A model generated the notes under the pieces. It was given only the letters and a program-made list of their open reading frames with translations. It had not been told where the DNA came from and did not search any database. 64,000 nt of DNA from assembly GCF_010974825.1 (NCBI RefSeq), contig NZ_JAAILA010000026.1, positions 186,001 to 250,000 on the forward strand, given 5' to 3'. Of the stretch, positions 30,949-40,026 are shown one piece after another. How positions within the stretch are numbered: position 1 is the stretch's first letter; the number at the start of each line of letters is the position of its first letter. The position numbers were made by a program, and so were the translations under genes. The stretch is from Aeromonas rivipollensis. Lineage in GTDB: Bacteria > Pseudomonadota > Gammaproteobacteria > Enterobacterales > Aeromonadaceae.

Positions 30949-33525
30949 TTACTGGGCGCTCAGGCTGTAGGTCAGGGTCTGGTCGTTGAAGCGCACCACA
31001 TAGGCACCGACCACTGCGGTGGTGATGTCGGCTCCGGCCAGCTCGGCCACGCCGTCCTTGTTGGTGTCGCCGTAGTTCTGGGTCCAGTCACCCTTGACGT
31101 CGAACTTGAAGCGCTGGCCGCCGCTGCCATCACCGGCCCCCGTGAAGGTGACGCCGGCCTGCCACTGGTGATCCCCCACCAGCGTCATGGGAGTGGTGCC
31201 CCAGCCATTGGTGGTGCCACGGATGTTCAGGCTGGCGATGTTCTTGGCATAGCCGACGCTGACCGGGGTCAGGCTGTATTGCAGGGTCTGGTCGTTGAAG
31301 CGTACCCGGTACTGGCCGCTGACCGGGGTCAGTATGTCGGCACCCCCCTGTTCGGCCACGCCATCCTTGTTGGTGTCGCCATAGTTCTGGGTCCAGTCTC
31401 CCTTGACGTCGAACTTGAAGCGCTGGTTGGCCTGGCCGTTGAAGGTGGCCAAGGCCTCCCATTGGTTGTCGGCAACCAGCGTCATGGCGAGCGAGCCCCA
31501 GGCATTGGGGGTGCCACGCAGGTGCAGGGTCGGCAGCACGCTGTTGTAGGCGCCGTTGCTGTCGGTGACCGTCACAGTTGCGCTGGCACTGGCGGTCAGC
31601 CCCTCGGCATCGGTGACTGTCAGGGTGACAATATGGGTGCCCGGGGTATCGAACTGGACTGTCTCAGTGGGGGCGCTGCCGCCGGTAGACCAGCTGTAGC
31701 TTGCCACGCCTTCATCGTCGGTGGAGGCGGAGCCATCGAACACCACGCTCTCCCCCGTCTTGACGCTGAGGACCTTGGGCGAGAGGGCGGCGACCGGTGC
31801 CTGGTTGCTGGTGAGAGGGATGACCGTATAGCGCAGATCGCCTTCGCTCAGGGTGATGCGGTAGCTGCCCGCCCCGCTGACCAGGATATCCTTGCTGCTG
31901 CCCTTGTCGGCGATGCCGTCCCCTTCGTTGTCGCCGTAGCTCTCGGTCCAGTTGCCGAAGACGTCGAACTTGAAGCGCTGGGCGCCGGTGGCGTCACCGC
32001 TGCCGGTCAGGGTCAGGGTGGCGGACCAGACGCGGTTGGCATCGACTGTCATGGGGGTGTTGCCCCAGGCGTTGTGGGTGCCGCGCAGGTTCATGCTGCT
32101 GAACTTGTTGCCAGGCAGGGCGGTGCCGCCGCAGGTGCTGGCCTTGGTGCAGCCAGCGATGATGGCGGCGGCCTTCATGGCCGGCACGTTCAGGCTGGCC
32201 TTGCCGCTGCCGTCGACGGTGACATAGCCCCCGCTGCAGTAGTCATTGCCACCCAGGAGGTTGCAGTACTCGCCCGCCGGCAGGCCGGTCTGCACCGAGG
32301 CCACCAGGCTGCCGCTCTCGTTGTTGATGGCGACGAAGCCCTTGTCTCCCCGACCGAAGGCTATCTGGTTGTTGCCGTTGTCCCACCAGTGACTGACAGC
32401 CTGCCCCTCGGTTCTGTTGTGGAACAGGGCCATGTTCATGATGGTCGGGCGACGTTGCTCGCAGTTCCACTGGCCATCGGTGCAGGGCGTGCTGCCCGGC
32501 GCCCCCTTGTCGGTTTCATAGGTGCCCATGTTCTCGAAGCGATAGCCCGACATCACCTGTTTCCAGCCATAGGGCCAGGCCATCATGAAGGTGTTGGCCA
32601 GCTCATAGCGGGCTCCGCTCATGAAGGTGAGCATGCCGCCGCCCCCGTGGCCGCGCTCGCGGTCGTGGTTGACCACGAAGACGAAGGCCTTGTTGGAGGG
32701 GAGCAGGCCCCAGCTCTCGCCGAGGGTCTTGAGGTTCTTGATCTGGCCGTTGAAGTTGGCGGCGAGATCCGTGCCGTATTTGAAGTCGGTGACTGTGTCT
32801 ATGTAGGTGTAGCGACCCGGCTGGATGTCTGCCGACTCTCCCCCTGCACCTATCACTTCCAGGTAGGCTTTGGGGCTGCCCGCCTTGTCGAGTATGGCCT
32901 TCACCTCGCCGGGGGCCATGTGCTTGGCCGCATCGATGCGAAAGCCCGCCACGCCCCAACCCAGCAGGGTCTTCATGTAGCTGGCTATCTGATCCTGCAC
33001 GTAGGGAGAGCCGGTATTGAGATCCGGCATGCCGTAGAGGGCGCCGTTCCAGACGTTGTTGCTGTCGCCGTAGTTGGTGATGTCACCGCTGTGGTGGAAG
33101 TCGTTGTAGCCGAACTGGGGATACTGATATTGCCCCGAGTTGTAGCTGCCGCCGCCGGTGGCTGTTCCGGTGCCCGAGGCCAGCTGGTTGAAGACGGCGT
33201 CGGCATAGACCTTGACCCCGGCCGCATTGCAGCGGGTGATCATGCTCCTGAGCTCTGCCTCGCTGCCGCCGAAGCTGTTGAAGTTCTTGAAGCTGACGGG
33301 CTGGTAGACGGTCCACCAGACCTGGCTCCCCTGCTTGTGCTCGGCGGGCGGCGTGATCTGGACGCCACCGAACCCCTTGGGGCCGAGCACTGTCTCGCAC
33401 TCGTTGGCGATGTCGTTGAACTTCCATTGGAACAGGTGGACCATGACTCCTTCGGCGGCGGCTGTGTGGCTGAATGAGCCCAGCACCGCGGCGAGCATGG
33501 CGGTTCGAAACACTGTGTTGTGCAT
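30949..33525 (-). CDS. Secreted modular alpha-amylase (GH13) with three repeat modules and a PKD domain
   Basis: 858 residues. Hydrolyses internal alpha-1,4 bonds of starch outside the cell. Signal peptide 1-24 (cleavage after HTAAA). GH13 catalytic domain about 25-460: nucleophile Asp198 in FRIDAAKH, acid/base Glu223 in YLEVIGA, transition-state Asp288 in FVVNHDRE, and VWWTVYQPVSF near 70. Then a module at 474-570 (LRGTHNAWGNTPM, RFKFDVFGNWTESYGD), a PKD-like domain 576-655, and two more modules at 664-753 and 763-858. The modules share LRGTxNxWG and RFKFDVxGDWTxxYGD and probably bind starch. Modules two and three are nearly identical in DNA, so recent duplication is likely. Stands alone; carbon-source control is expected but not shown. 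Confidence 0.93.
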   Translation of the reverse strand: MHNTVFRTAMLAAVLGSFSHTAAAEGVMVHLFQWKFNDIANECETVLGPKGFGGVQITPPAEHKQGSQVWWTVYQPVSFKNFNSFGGSEAELRSMITRCNAAGVKVYADAVFNQLASGTGTATGGGSYNSGQYQYPQFGYNDFHHSGDITNYGDSNNVWNGALYGMPDLNTGSPYVQDQIASYMKTLLGWGVAGFRIDAAKHMAPGEVKAILDKAGSPKAYLEVIGAGGESADIQPGRYTYIDTVTDFKYGTDLAANFNGQIKNLKTLGESWGLLPSNKAFVFVVNHDRERGHGGGGMLTFMSGARYELANTFMMAWPYGWKQVMSGYRFENMGTYETDKGAPGSTPCTDGQWNCEQRRPTIMNMALFHNRTEGQAVSHWWDNGNNQIAFGRGDKGFVAINNESGSLVASVQTGLPAGEYCNLLGGNDYCSGGYVTVDGSGKASLNVPAMKAAAIIAGCTKASTCGGTALPGNKFSSMNLRGTHNAWGNTPMTVDANRVWSATLTLTGSGDATGAQRFKFDVFGNWTESYGDNEGDGIADKGSSKDILVSGAGSYRITLSEGDLRYTVIPLTSNQAPVAALSPKVLSVKTGESVVFDGSASTDDEGVASYSWSTGGSAPTETVQFDTPGTHIVTLTVTDAEGLTASASATVTVTDSNGAYNSVLPTLHLRGTPNAWGSLAMTLVADNQWEALATFNGQANQRFKFDVKGDWTQNYGDTNKDGVAEQGGADILTPVSGQYRVRFNDQTLQYSLTPVSVGYAKNIASLNIRGTTNGWGTTPMTLVGDHQWQAGVTFTGAGDGSGGQRFKFDVKGDWTQNYGDTNKDGVAELAGADITTAVVGAYVVRFNDQTLTYSLSAQ
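31041..31425 (-). repeat. Near-identical repeated segment inside the amylase gene
   Basis: Bases 31041-31116 and 31350-31425 are nearly identical at a 309 bp offset (103 codons); both encode the same 24 residues starting RFKFDVKGDWTQ. This marks a recent in-frame duplication or gene conversion of a C-terminal module and a site for length change by recombination. Confidence 0.85.
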
Positions 33526-33785
33526 GACGATTTTCCCTTCGATCTTGTTATTGACGTGTCACTGTCATCATGTCGAACGGACCACAAACAACCTCGTTCG
33601 GCTCTGTAGCATTGATGAAATCGAGGAGATTGAAAATCGTACAGCCGGGATTAGTTAAGAAGTGTGAATGAAAATGCTTTCATGGCGGCCGGGCAAAAGA
33701 GGGGGAGGCGTCGCGCCGTTGAGGGGGTAAAGCCGGTGCGGCCGCCTGGAAGAGGTGGCCTTGCGGTTGGACAAGCAGGGAAAGG
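33526..33785. other. Amylase upstream region, no gene
   Basis: About 260 bases between the amylase start and the terminator of the cytochrome gene. A palindrome TGAAAATGCTTTCA lies at about 33669-33682 and resembles LacI-family operators. GAAGGGAAAA precedes the amylase ATG. No RNA gene is recognised. Confidence 0.4.
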
Positions 33786-33811
33786 AAGACGGGCACCCTG
33801 GTGCCCGTCTG
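33786..33811 (-). terminator. Hairpin after the cytochrome b561 gene
   Basis: GACGGGCAC/GTGCCCGTC stem followed on the minus strand by TTCCTTTCC. It lies directly past the gene's stop; the T run is weak. Confidence 0.6.
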
Positions 33812-33813
33812 CT

Positions 33814-34368
33814 TCAGGAATGGGGTTCCTGCTGACGCTCTGGCACCCGGCGCCGGCGGCGGGGCAGCATCCGGGTCACCAGGTTGCTGCGCTGACGCCA
33901 GGAGGTGTAGACGATGGCGCACAGGTGCAGGGCTATCATGGCCTGCAGTGCCCAGGTACACCAGAGATGCCAGTCGTCGGCCCCCAGCTCGAAGCCGGTC
34001 TCGGTGTTCTGGAACCAGCCGCTGCCAGCGGTCGCCAGCACCAGCAGCCAGAGTGCCCAGACCGCCAGCTTGCCGCTGCCGTGATGGCCGGGCGCCGCCG
34101 GTGCGCGCTCGCGCAGCGCCACCGTCTGCTGGCGGAAATCGTCCCGGCTCGGGATGAGGGCGCCAAGGCGGGCATGGCCCCGTGCCAGGGTGAGACCCCA
34201 CAGCAGGCGCAACCCGATCAGGGCCATGGCGCCATAGCCCAGCCATTCATGCCACTCCTCGCCCGCCTCGTTGAGCCAGAGGTTGCCGATGCAGACCGCT
34301 GCCACACCCCAGTGGGTAAGGCGGACCAGACCATCCCAGTGGAAGGGATCAGCCTTTCTGCTTGGCAT
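33814..34368 (-). CDS. Cytochrome b561 family protein
   Basis: 184 residues. Prokaryotic di-haem cytochrome b561 of the inner membrane, an electron carrier between quinol and a periplasmic partner. Opens WDGLVRLTHWGVAA, with a haem-ligand His; further His in GEEWHEWLGYGAMALIGLRLLWG and in MIALHLCAIVYTSW. Four TM helices (about 15-32, 42-62, 98-118, 138-160). The start overlaps the upstream cytochrome b562 gene by 20 bases, so the membrane protein probably exchanges electrons with soluble b562. Confidence 0.88.
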   Translation of the reverse strand: MPSRKADPFHWDGLVRLTHWGVAAVCIGNLWLNEAGEEWHEWLGYGAMALIGLRLLWGLTLARGHARLGALIPSRDDFRQQTVALRERAPAAPGHHGSGKLAVWALWLLVLATAGSGWFQNTETGFELGADDWHLWCTWALQAMIALHLCAIVYTSWRQRSNLVTRMLPRRRRRVPERQQEPHS

Positions 34369-34723
34369 ATTGGTGGTACTCCTTCTTCAGGTCGTTGACC
34401 TTGGCCAGATGGGCCTGGGCCTTCTCCTGATCACCGGCCTGCAGGGCCGCCAGGCTGGCATCCAGCTCGCTCTGCACCTTGTTCATGCCCTCGAGGAACT
34501 TCTCCTTCTTGGCAGCCGGCATGTTTCTCTCCTTGGCCACATCGAGCTGGGCCTTCATCTCCTTGATGTGTTTCTCCATGGTGGCCGCATCATCTGCCTT
34601 GACGGCCTGCTTGTAGTTGAAGCCGATCTTCTTCATCGGCTGCTCCAGATCGCCGGCCATGGCGGGCAGGGTCATCAGGCCAAACATCAGGGGCAGCAGC
34701 AGGGGACGCACAGTTTTCAACAT
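34349..34723 (-). CDS. cybC: Cytochrome b562 family periplasmic protein
   Basis: 124 residues: signal peptide 1-23 (LMTLPAMA/GD) and a four-helix mature part of about 101 residues. In the mature protein Met7 (GDLEQPM) and a C-terminal His in KKEYHQYAKQ correspond to the two axial haem ligands (Met7, His102) of E. coli cytochrome b562. Overlap of 20 bases with the cytochrome b561 gene makes a two-gene electron-transfer operon. Physiological role of b562 is unknown in the family. Confidence 0.85.
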   Translation of the reverse strand: MLKTVRPLLLPLMFGLMTLPAMAGDLEQPMKKIGFNYKQAVKADDAATMEKHIKEMKAQLDVAKERNMPAAKKEKFLEGMNKVQSELDASLAALQAGDQEKAQAHLAKVNDLKKEYHQYAKQKG

Positions 34724-35046
34724 GGGATTTCCTTATGAGACGACGATATTGCAGGTTCTTATGGCACTCATTTGAGTGCGGTATCATGCAGCATGATGCC
34801 ATGAAAGCGGGGCAATTGTATGGGGAAAGTGCGACCAATTGTGACGAAATGTGTGCATTGTGCTGTACATATGTAGTCAGAAGGGGGTGAGCCGGGGGCG
34901 GAAAAAGGGCGGCAACCCGGGGTCATGCGCCCGAGGCGGAGAGAGGTGCCAAGGGGATGAATGCCTCCTTGCCACCACCACATCGGGCTTAGGGGGAAGT
35001 CTGGGGCTGGCTGGGCGGTTATCCGCGCCCCCGATGGCCCGGGCAG
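34724..35046. other. Intergenic region between cybC and purD, no gene
   Basis: About 320 bases. The part nearest cybC is AT-richer and probably holds its promoter. Short palindromic pieces (CATGCAGCATG, 34783-34793) are seen. The rest, GC-rich and low in structure, has no convincing ORF with homology. Confidence 0.4.
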
Positions 35047-35068
35047 CAAAAAGGGCCCGCAGGCCCTT
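35047..35068 (-). terminator. Terminator after purD
   Basis: AAGGGCC/GGCCCTT stem with a CGCA loop; on the minus strand it runs into TTTTTGC. It lies 23 bases past the purD stop. Confidence 0.75.
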
Positions 35069-35091
35069 GTGTTCGATGGGGGAGGCAGCCT

Positions 35092-36381
<1,290 letters not shown>

Positions 36382-36452
36382 CGTATCGCTCGCTTCTATT
36401 TGTGATAACCGCCTGGGGCAGCGGTTGAAAATAGTCAGTTGAAAAGAGACAA

Positions 36453-36476
36453 CAAAAGGGCCGCCAGTGGCGGCCC
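36453..36476 (-). terminator. Terminator between purH and purD
   Basis: A perfect 8 bp stem GGGCCGCC/GGCGGCCC; on the minus strand it ends in TTTTGTTG. It sits 8 bases past the purH stop, so purD expression needs read-through or its own promoter. Confidence 0.85.
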
Positions 36477-36483
36477 TGACTCA

Positions 36484-38076
36484 TCAGTGACGGAAATGGC
36501 GCATGTTGGTGAACACCATGCACATGCCGTGCTCGTTGGCGGCCTCGATCACCTCGTTGTCGCGCATGGAACCACCTGGCTGGATGACGCAGGAGATGCC
36601 CGCGGCGGCGGCGGCATCTATGCCGTCGCGGAACGGGAAGAAGGCGTCGGAGGCCATGACGGAGCCCGCCACCGTCAGCCCTTCATCCTCGGCCTTGATG
36701 CCGGCTATCTTGGCGGAGTAGACCCGGCTCATCTGGCCGGCGCCCACGCCTATGGTCTGGCCGTTCTTGGCATAGACGATGGCGTTGGATTTGACGAACT
36801 TGGCGACCTTCCAGCAGAACAACAGATCCTTGAGTTCGGCCTCGGTCGGCTGACGCTGGCTGACCACTGTCAGATCCCCCAGGGTGACCATGCCGTGATC
36901 CCGCTCCTGCACCAGCAGGCCGCCGTTGACGCGCTTGAGGTCAAAGCCTTGGGCCGGGGCAGTCCACTGGCCGCATTCGAGCAGGCGCACATTCTGCTTG
37001 GCGGCGACCGCCTCGCGGGCCGCCTGGCTGATGCTGGGGGCTATGATCACCTCGACGAACTGACGGGCGACTATGGCCGCTGCAGTGGCGCCATCCAGCT
37101 CGCGGTTGAAGGCGATGATGCCGCCAAAGGCGGAGGTGGGGTCGGTCTGGTAGGCGCGATCGTAGGCACCCAGCAGATCCTCACCTATGGCGACGCCACA
37201 GGGGTTGGCGTGCTTGACGATGACGCAGGCCGGCTCGGCGAACTCCTTCACGCACTCCAGCGCCGCGTCTGTGTCGGCGATGTTGTTGTAGGAGAGCGCC
37301 TTGCCCTGCAGCTGGATGGCGCTTGCCACCGAGCCAGGTGCGGCCTGCTCTTCGGCGTAGAAGGCGGCAGCCTGGTGGCTGTTCTCGCCGTAGCGCATGT
37401 CCTGCTTCTTGATGAACTGGGCGTTGAAGGTGCGCGGGAAGCGGGACTCGGCGTCGCCTTCCTTGTTGTCACCGTAGGAGGGGACCAGGGTGCCGAAGTA
37501 GTTGGCTATCATGCCGTCGTAGGCGGCGGTGTGTTCGAAGGCCGCGATGGCCAGATCGAAGCGGGTAGCCAGGGTCAGGCTGTTGCCGTTGCCATCCATC
37601 TCGGCGATCACCCGGCCGTAATCGGCCGCCTTGACGACTATGGTGACGTCCTTGTGGTTCTTGGCGGCGGAGCGGACCATGGTCGGGCCGCCGATGTCGA
37701 TGTTCTCGACGGCGTCTTCCAGGGTGCAACCTGGCTTGGCCACGGTGGCGGCGAAGGGATAGAGGTTGACGACGACCATGTCGATGGGGGAGATAGCGTG
37801 CTGGGCCATGATGGCGTCATCCCGATCGCGGCGGCCGAGGATGCCACCGTGCACCTTGGGATGCAGGGTCTTGACCCGGCCATCCATCATCTCGGGGAAG
37901 CCGGTGTAGTCGGAGACCTCGGTCACCGGCAGGCCCGCATCGGCCAGCAGCTTGGCGGTACCGCCGGTGGAGAGCAGGGCCACGCCACGCTCGTTGAGTG
38001 CCTTGGCAAATTCCAGGATGCCAGTCTTGTCAGACACACTCAGCAGCGCACGGCGAATGGGTCGAGCTTGTTCCAT
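36484..38076 (-). CDS. purH: Bifunctional AICAR formyltransferase / IMP cyclohydrolase
   Basis: 530 residues. Last two steps of IMP synthesis. The N-terminal MGS-like cyclohydrolase domain ([35 protein letters not shown]) is followed by the formyltransferase domain ([13 protein letters not shown] [36 protein letters not shown]). The start [17 protein letters not shown] at 38076 is chosen over a 23-codon upstream extension; a weak GAGGA lies 12 bases away. Two tiny ORFs upstream are chained to this start (see findings). Confidence 0.97.
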   Translation of the reverse strand: MEQARPIRRALLSVSDKTGILEFAKALNERGVALLSTGGTAKLLADAGLPVTEVSDYTGFPEMMDGRVKTLHPKVHGGILGRRDRDDAIMAQHAISPIDMVVVNLYPFAATVAKPGCTLEDAVENIDIGGPTMVRSAAKNHKDVTIVVKAADYGRVIAEMDGNGNSLTLATRFDLAIAAFEHTAAYDGMIANYFGTLVPSYGDNKEGDAESRFPRTFNAQFIKKQDMRYGENSHQAAAFYAEEQAAPGSVASAIQLQGKALSYNNIADTDAALECVKEFAEPACVIVKHANPCGVAIGEDLLGAYDRAYQTDPTSAFGGIIAFNRELDGATAAAIVARQFVEVIIAPSISQAAREAVAAKQNVRLLECGQWTAPAQGFDLKRVNGGLLVQERDHGMVTLGDLTVVSQRQPTEAELKDLLFCWKVAKFVKSNAIVYAKNGQTIGVGAGQMSRVYSAKIAGIKAEDEGLTVAGSVMASDAFFPFRDGIDAAAAAGISCVIQPGGSMRDNEVIEAANEHGMCMVFTNMRHFRH

Positions 38077-38317
38077 CACACTATCGTCCTCAGCATAACG
38101 GGGACCGTTCCATGGGAGGCGAGGCTCAACACAGAGAGTCCCCAAATAAATGGAAGTGGGGGATTTCGCAAACCACTCTCGCCAAAAAGACCTGCTGTTG
38201 GCAAACGCGTTTTAGGAAATGCCCGCTTGACGCGACGCTCTCTTGTGGGCGCGTATTCTACACAAAAAATGTGAGCCGTGGTGGATTTTTTAAAGAGACA
38301 AAGCCTTGTGTGGTGCG

Positions 38318-38360
38318 GTGTTAAACGTTTTCTGGTGATTTTTTGTGAAACGTTTGTCTT
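38318..38360 (-). promoter_or_regulatory. Possible PurR operator pair upstream of purH
   Basis: On the minus strand CAAACGTTT (38359-38351) and AAAACGTTT (38332-38324) are 27 bases apart. Both hold the core of the PurR consensus, but the flanks match poorly. No clear -35/-10 pair could be tied to them. Confidence 0.3.
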
Positions 38361-38498
38361 TTCAGTGTTTTGAGGGTAAAGAGCCGGGAAGGCCGGGGTT
38401 GGCTGCCGCTTTCCTGCCTTTGGCTGGCAATCGCCGGGCAAAGGGGCGATAGTGGAAGCCGGTTTATATTGAGTACCATGTTTGGCGGGAGAGGAAGG

Positions 38499-38936
38499 AT
38501 GTATCGGATCGGGGAACTGGCCAAGGCGTGCGGGGTGAAGGCGGACACCCTGCGCTTTTACGAGAAGAACGGACTCATCTCGCCGGGGATCCGCAACGAG
38601 TCGGGTTACCGCCTCTATGGGGAGCAGGACAGGCGGCGGCTGGAGTTCATCATCCGCGCCAAGTCGGTGGGCTTCTCCCTGGCGGACATAGGGGAGCTGC
38701 TCGCCCTCGACACCAACAAGGCCAGAGTCACCTGTCAGGAGGTGAAGGCGGTGGCCGACACCAAGCTTGAACAGGTGGAGCAGAAGATTGTCGAGCTGAC
38801 CCGCTTTCGGGAGAACCTGAAGGCACTCTCCGACATCTGCTGCGGCGGCCCTCGCTCGGCGGAGCACTGCGCCATCCTGGAGACCCTGGAGTCCGGCACC
38901 TCTTCCCGTCACGAGCATCACGACCATGAGCACTGA
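38499..38936 (+). CDS. zntR: MerR-family zinc-responsive activator ZntR
   Basis: 145 residues. Activates zntA-type zinc efflux when zinc is high. Winged helix MYRIGELAKACGVKADTLRFYEKNGLI, a dimerisation helix, then the metal-binding end with Cys in ARVTCQEV, DICCGG and SAEHCAILE, and a His-rich tail HEHHDHEH that E. coli ZntR lacks. ATG 38499 with GAGGAAGG; the longer upstream frame is rejected. No zntA is adjacent. The stop overlaps the next gene by 11 bases. Confidence 0.88.
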   Translation: MYRIGELAKACGVKADTLRFYEKNGLISPGIRNESGYRLYGEQDRRRLEFIIRAKSVGFSLADIGELLALDTNKARVTCQEVKAVADTKLEQVEQKIVELTRFRENLKALSDICCGGPRSAEHCAILETLESGTSSRHEHHDHEH

Positions 38937-39468
38937 GCGCCATCGCCCCCGGGTCTCTGCCTTCCTCGCCCTCTCCCTCGATGGTTTTATCGCGGGGGAG
39001 GGGAACGATCTCGCCTGGCTGGAACCCTATAACGGCGACTCCCAGGAGGAGACCGGCTACAGCGCCCTGATGGCCAGCGCCGATCTGCTGCTGATGGGGC
39101 GCAACAGCTACGATGTCGTGCGCGCCTTCCCCGACTGGCCCTACGGCGACAAACCTGTGACCGTGCTGACCCACAGGTCCACCACGCCCCGTGCCCATGT
39201 CTCTTTCCGGCAGGGGGCGCTGGCGCAGGTGCTGAGCGAGCTGTGGCAGGAGGGGGCGCGGCACATCTATCTGGACGGTGGCGAGGTCGTGAGGCAGGGC
39301 CTGCAGGCTGGGCTGGTGGACGAGCTGACCCTGTTCTGGGTGCCGGTGGTGCTGGGCAAAGGAGTCTCGCTGTTTGGCGGCGAGCCGCTGCCAGAGCGGC
39401 TTGTCCCGCTCTCCACTGCAGTGCTGGCGAGCGGCCTGGTGCGGGTGAGCTACCGGCCCGCTCCCTGA
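38926..39468 (+). CDS. Dihydrofolate reductase / RibD C-terminal family protein
   Basis: 180 residues. RibD_C fold oxidoreductase (YyaP/YwjB group). Opens VSAFLALSLDGFIAGEGNDLAWLE; LLMGRNSYDVVRAFPDWPYGDKP is the NADPH-binding core and IYLDGGEVVRQGLQAGLVDELTL the second. Substrate is unknown; members are rarely true folate enzymes. Overlap with zntR suggests co-transcription, though the functional link is unclear. Confidence 0.85.
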   Translation: MSTERHRPRVSAFLALSLDGFIAGEGNDLAWLEPYNGDSQEETGYSALMASADLLLMGRNSYDVVRAFPDWPYGDKPVTVLTHRSTTPRAHVSFRQGALAQVLSELWQEGARHIYLDGGEVVRQGLQAGLVDELTLFWVPVVLGKGVSLFGGEPLPERLVPLSTAVLASGLVRVSYRPAP

Positions 39469-39585
39469 GCCTGGGCAATCCGCCCCGGCCTCTTGCACTT
39501 GGGGGCCGGGAGGCGCACAATCGGCGCGTTTTTATTTCCACTGGCGTATTTTTAGCCAGTTTCAACCACACAGACAGGAGCCAAT

Positions 39586-39801
39586 ATGGCCAAGAAGAAG
39601 CGGGTCGATATCATCGATCAGGCCCACGATCATGGGCGGGGCGTCATCCAGGACAATCACCTCAAGGCGCTGGTGACCTCAACCCTGTTCCAGGCCAGGG
39701 TCGAACCAAGCAAGAAGGGCAAAGGCAGCTATCAGCGCAAGGCCAAGCACGGCCAGCGGTGGGAGCCCGGTCAACAGCAGATGGTACGCGTCTGCTGCTG
39801 A
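39586..39801 (+). CDS. arfA: Alternative ribosome-rescue factor ArfA
   Basis: 71 residues. Frees ribosomes stalled on nonstop mRNA by recruiting RF2 when tmRNA fails. The conserved core is visible: RGVIQDNHLKALVTSTLF matches E. coli KGQIKDNAIEALLHDPLF, and KKGKGSYQRKAKHG matches KKGKGSYMRKGKHG. An N-terminal KKKRVDIIDQAHDHG extension is added. The last codons overlap a hairpin (39775-39797) as in E. coli, where cleavage there gives a truncated, tmRNA-tagged product. ACAGGAGCC precedes the ATG. Confidence 0.88.
   Translation: MAKKKRVDIIDQAHDHGRGVIQDNHLKALVTSTLFQARVEPSKKGKGSYQRKAKHGQRWEPGQQQMVRVCC
39775..39797 (+). promoter_or_regulatory. Hairpin inside the arfA 3' end
   Basis: CAGCAGA (39775-39781) pairs with TCTGCTG (39791-39797) around a 9-base loop, ending two bases before the stop codon. 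In E. coli arfA the coding end holds a hairpin that is cut by RNase III or terminates transcription, producing nonstop mRNA degraded through tmRNA. This one is in the right place but shorter. Confidence 0.6.
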
Positions 39802-39817
39802 GCGGGTTTCTGCTTTG

Positions 39818-39958
39818 GAACCTGTCCACGATCTTGCTGCTAGGCCGTGATCAAGGCTCATGTGCTGCTCGCAATCCTCATGTGTACTTACACACTCCGG
39901 TTCCTGCGCTGCTCTTCACCTTGCTGACAGCCTCTCGCGACAGACCGTGAACAGGTTC
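39818..39958. repeat. 141 bp intergenic element with terminal inverted repeats
   Basis: The ends GAACCTGTCCACGATC (39818-39833) and GACCGTGAACAGGTTC (39943-39958) are inverted repeats matching at 14 of 16 positions. The interior (with TTGCTGACAGCCTCTCGCGACAG) has no ORF of note. It looks like a dispersed non-coding element of a kind I associate with Aeromonas and relatives; copy number cannot be judged here. Confidence 0.55.
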
Positions 39959-39965
39959 TTAGAAC

Positions 39966-40000
39966 CAAAACAAGCGGGGCGCTCATGGCGCCCCGCTTGT
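39966..40000. terminator. Bidirectional terminator between arfA and hemW
   Basis: Strong stem ACAAGCGGGGCGC/GCGCCCCGCTTGT with a short loop, AAAA on one side and TGTT on the other. Flanking genes converge. Confidence 0.85.
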
Positions 40001-40026
40001 GTTCCATCTGGTTAAAGGCGTTTGCC

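Noticed and set aside
30907..33477. An 856-codon plus-strand open frame
   Set aside because: Exact antisense shadow of the amylase gene, with no recognisable domain.
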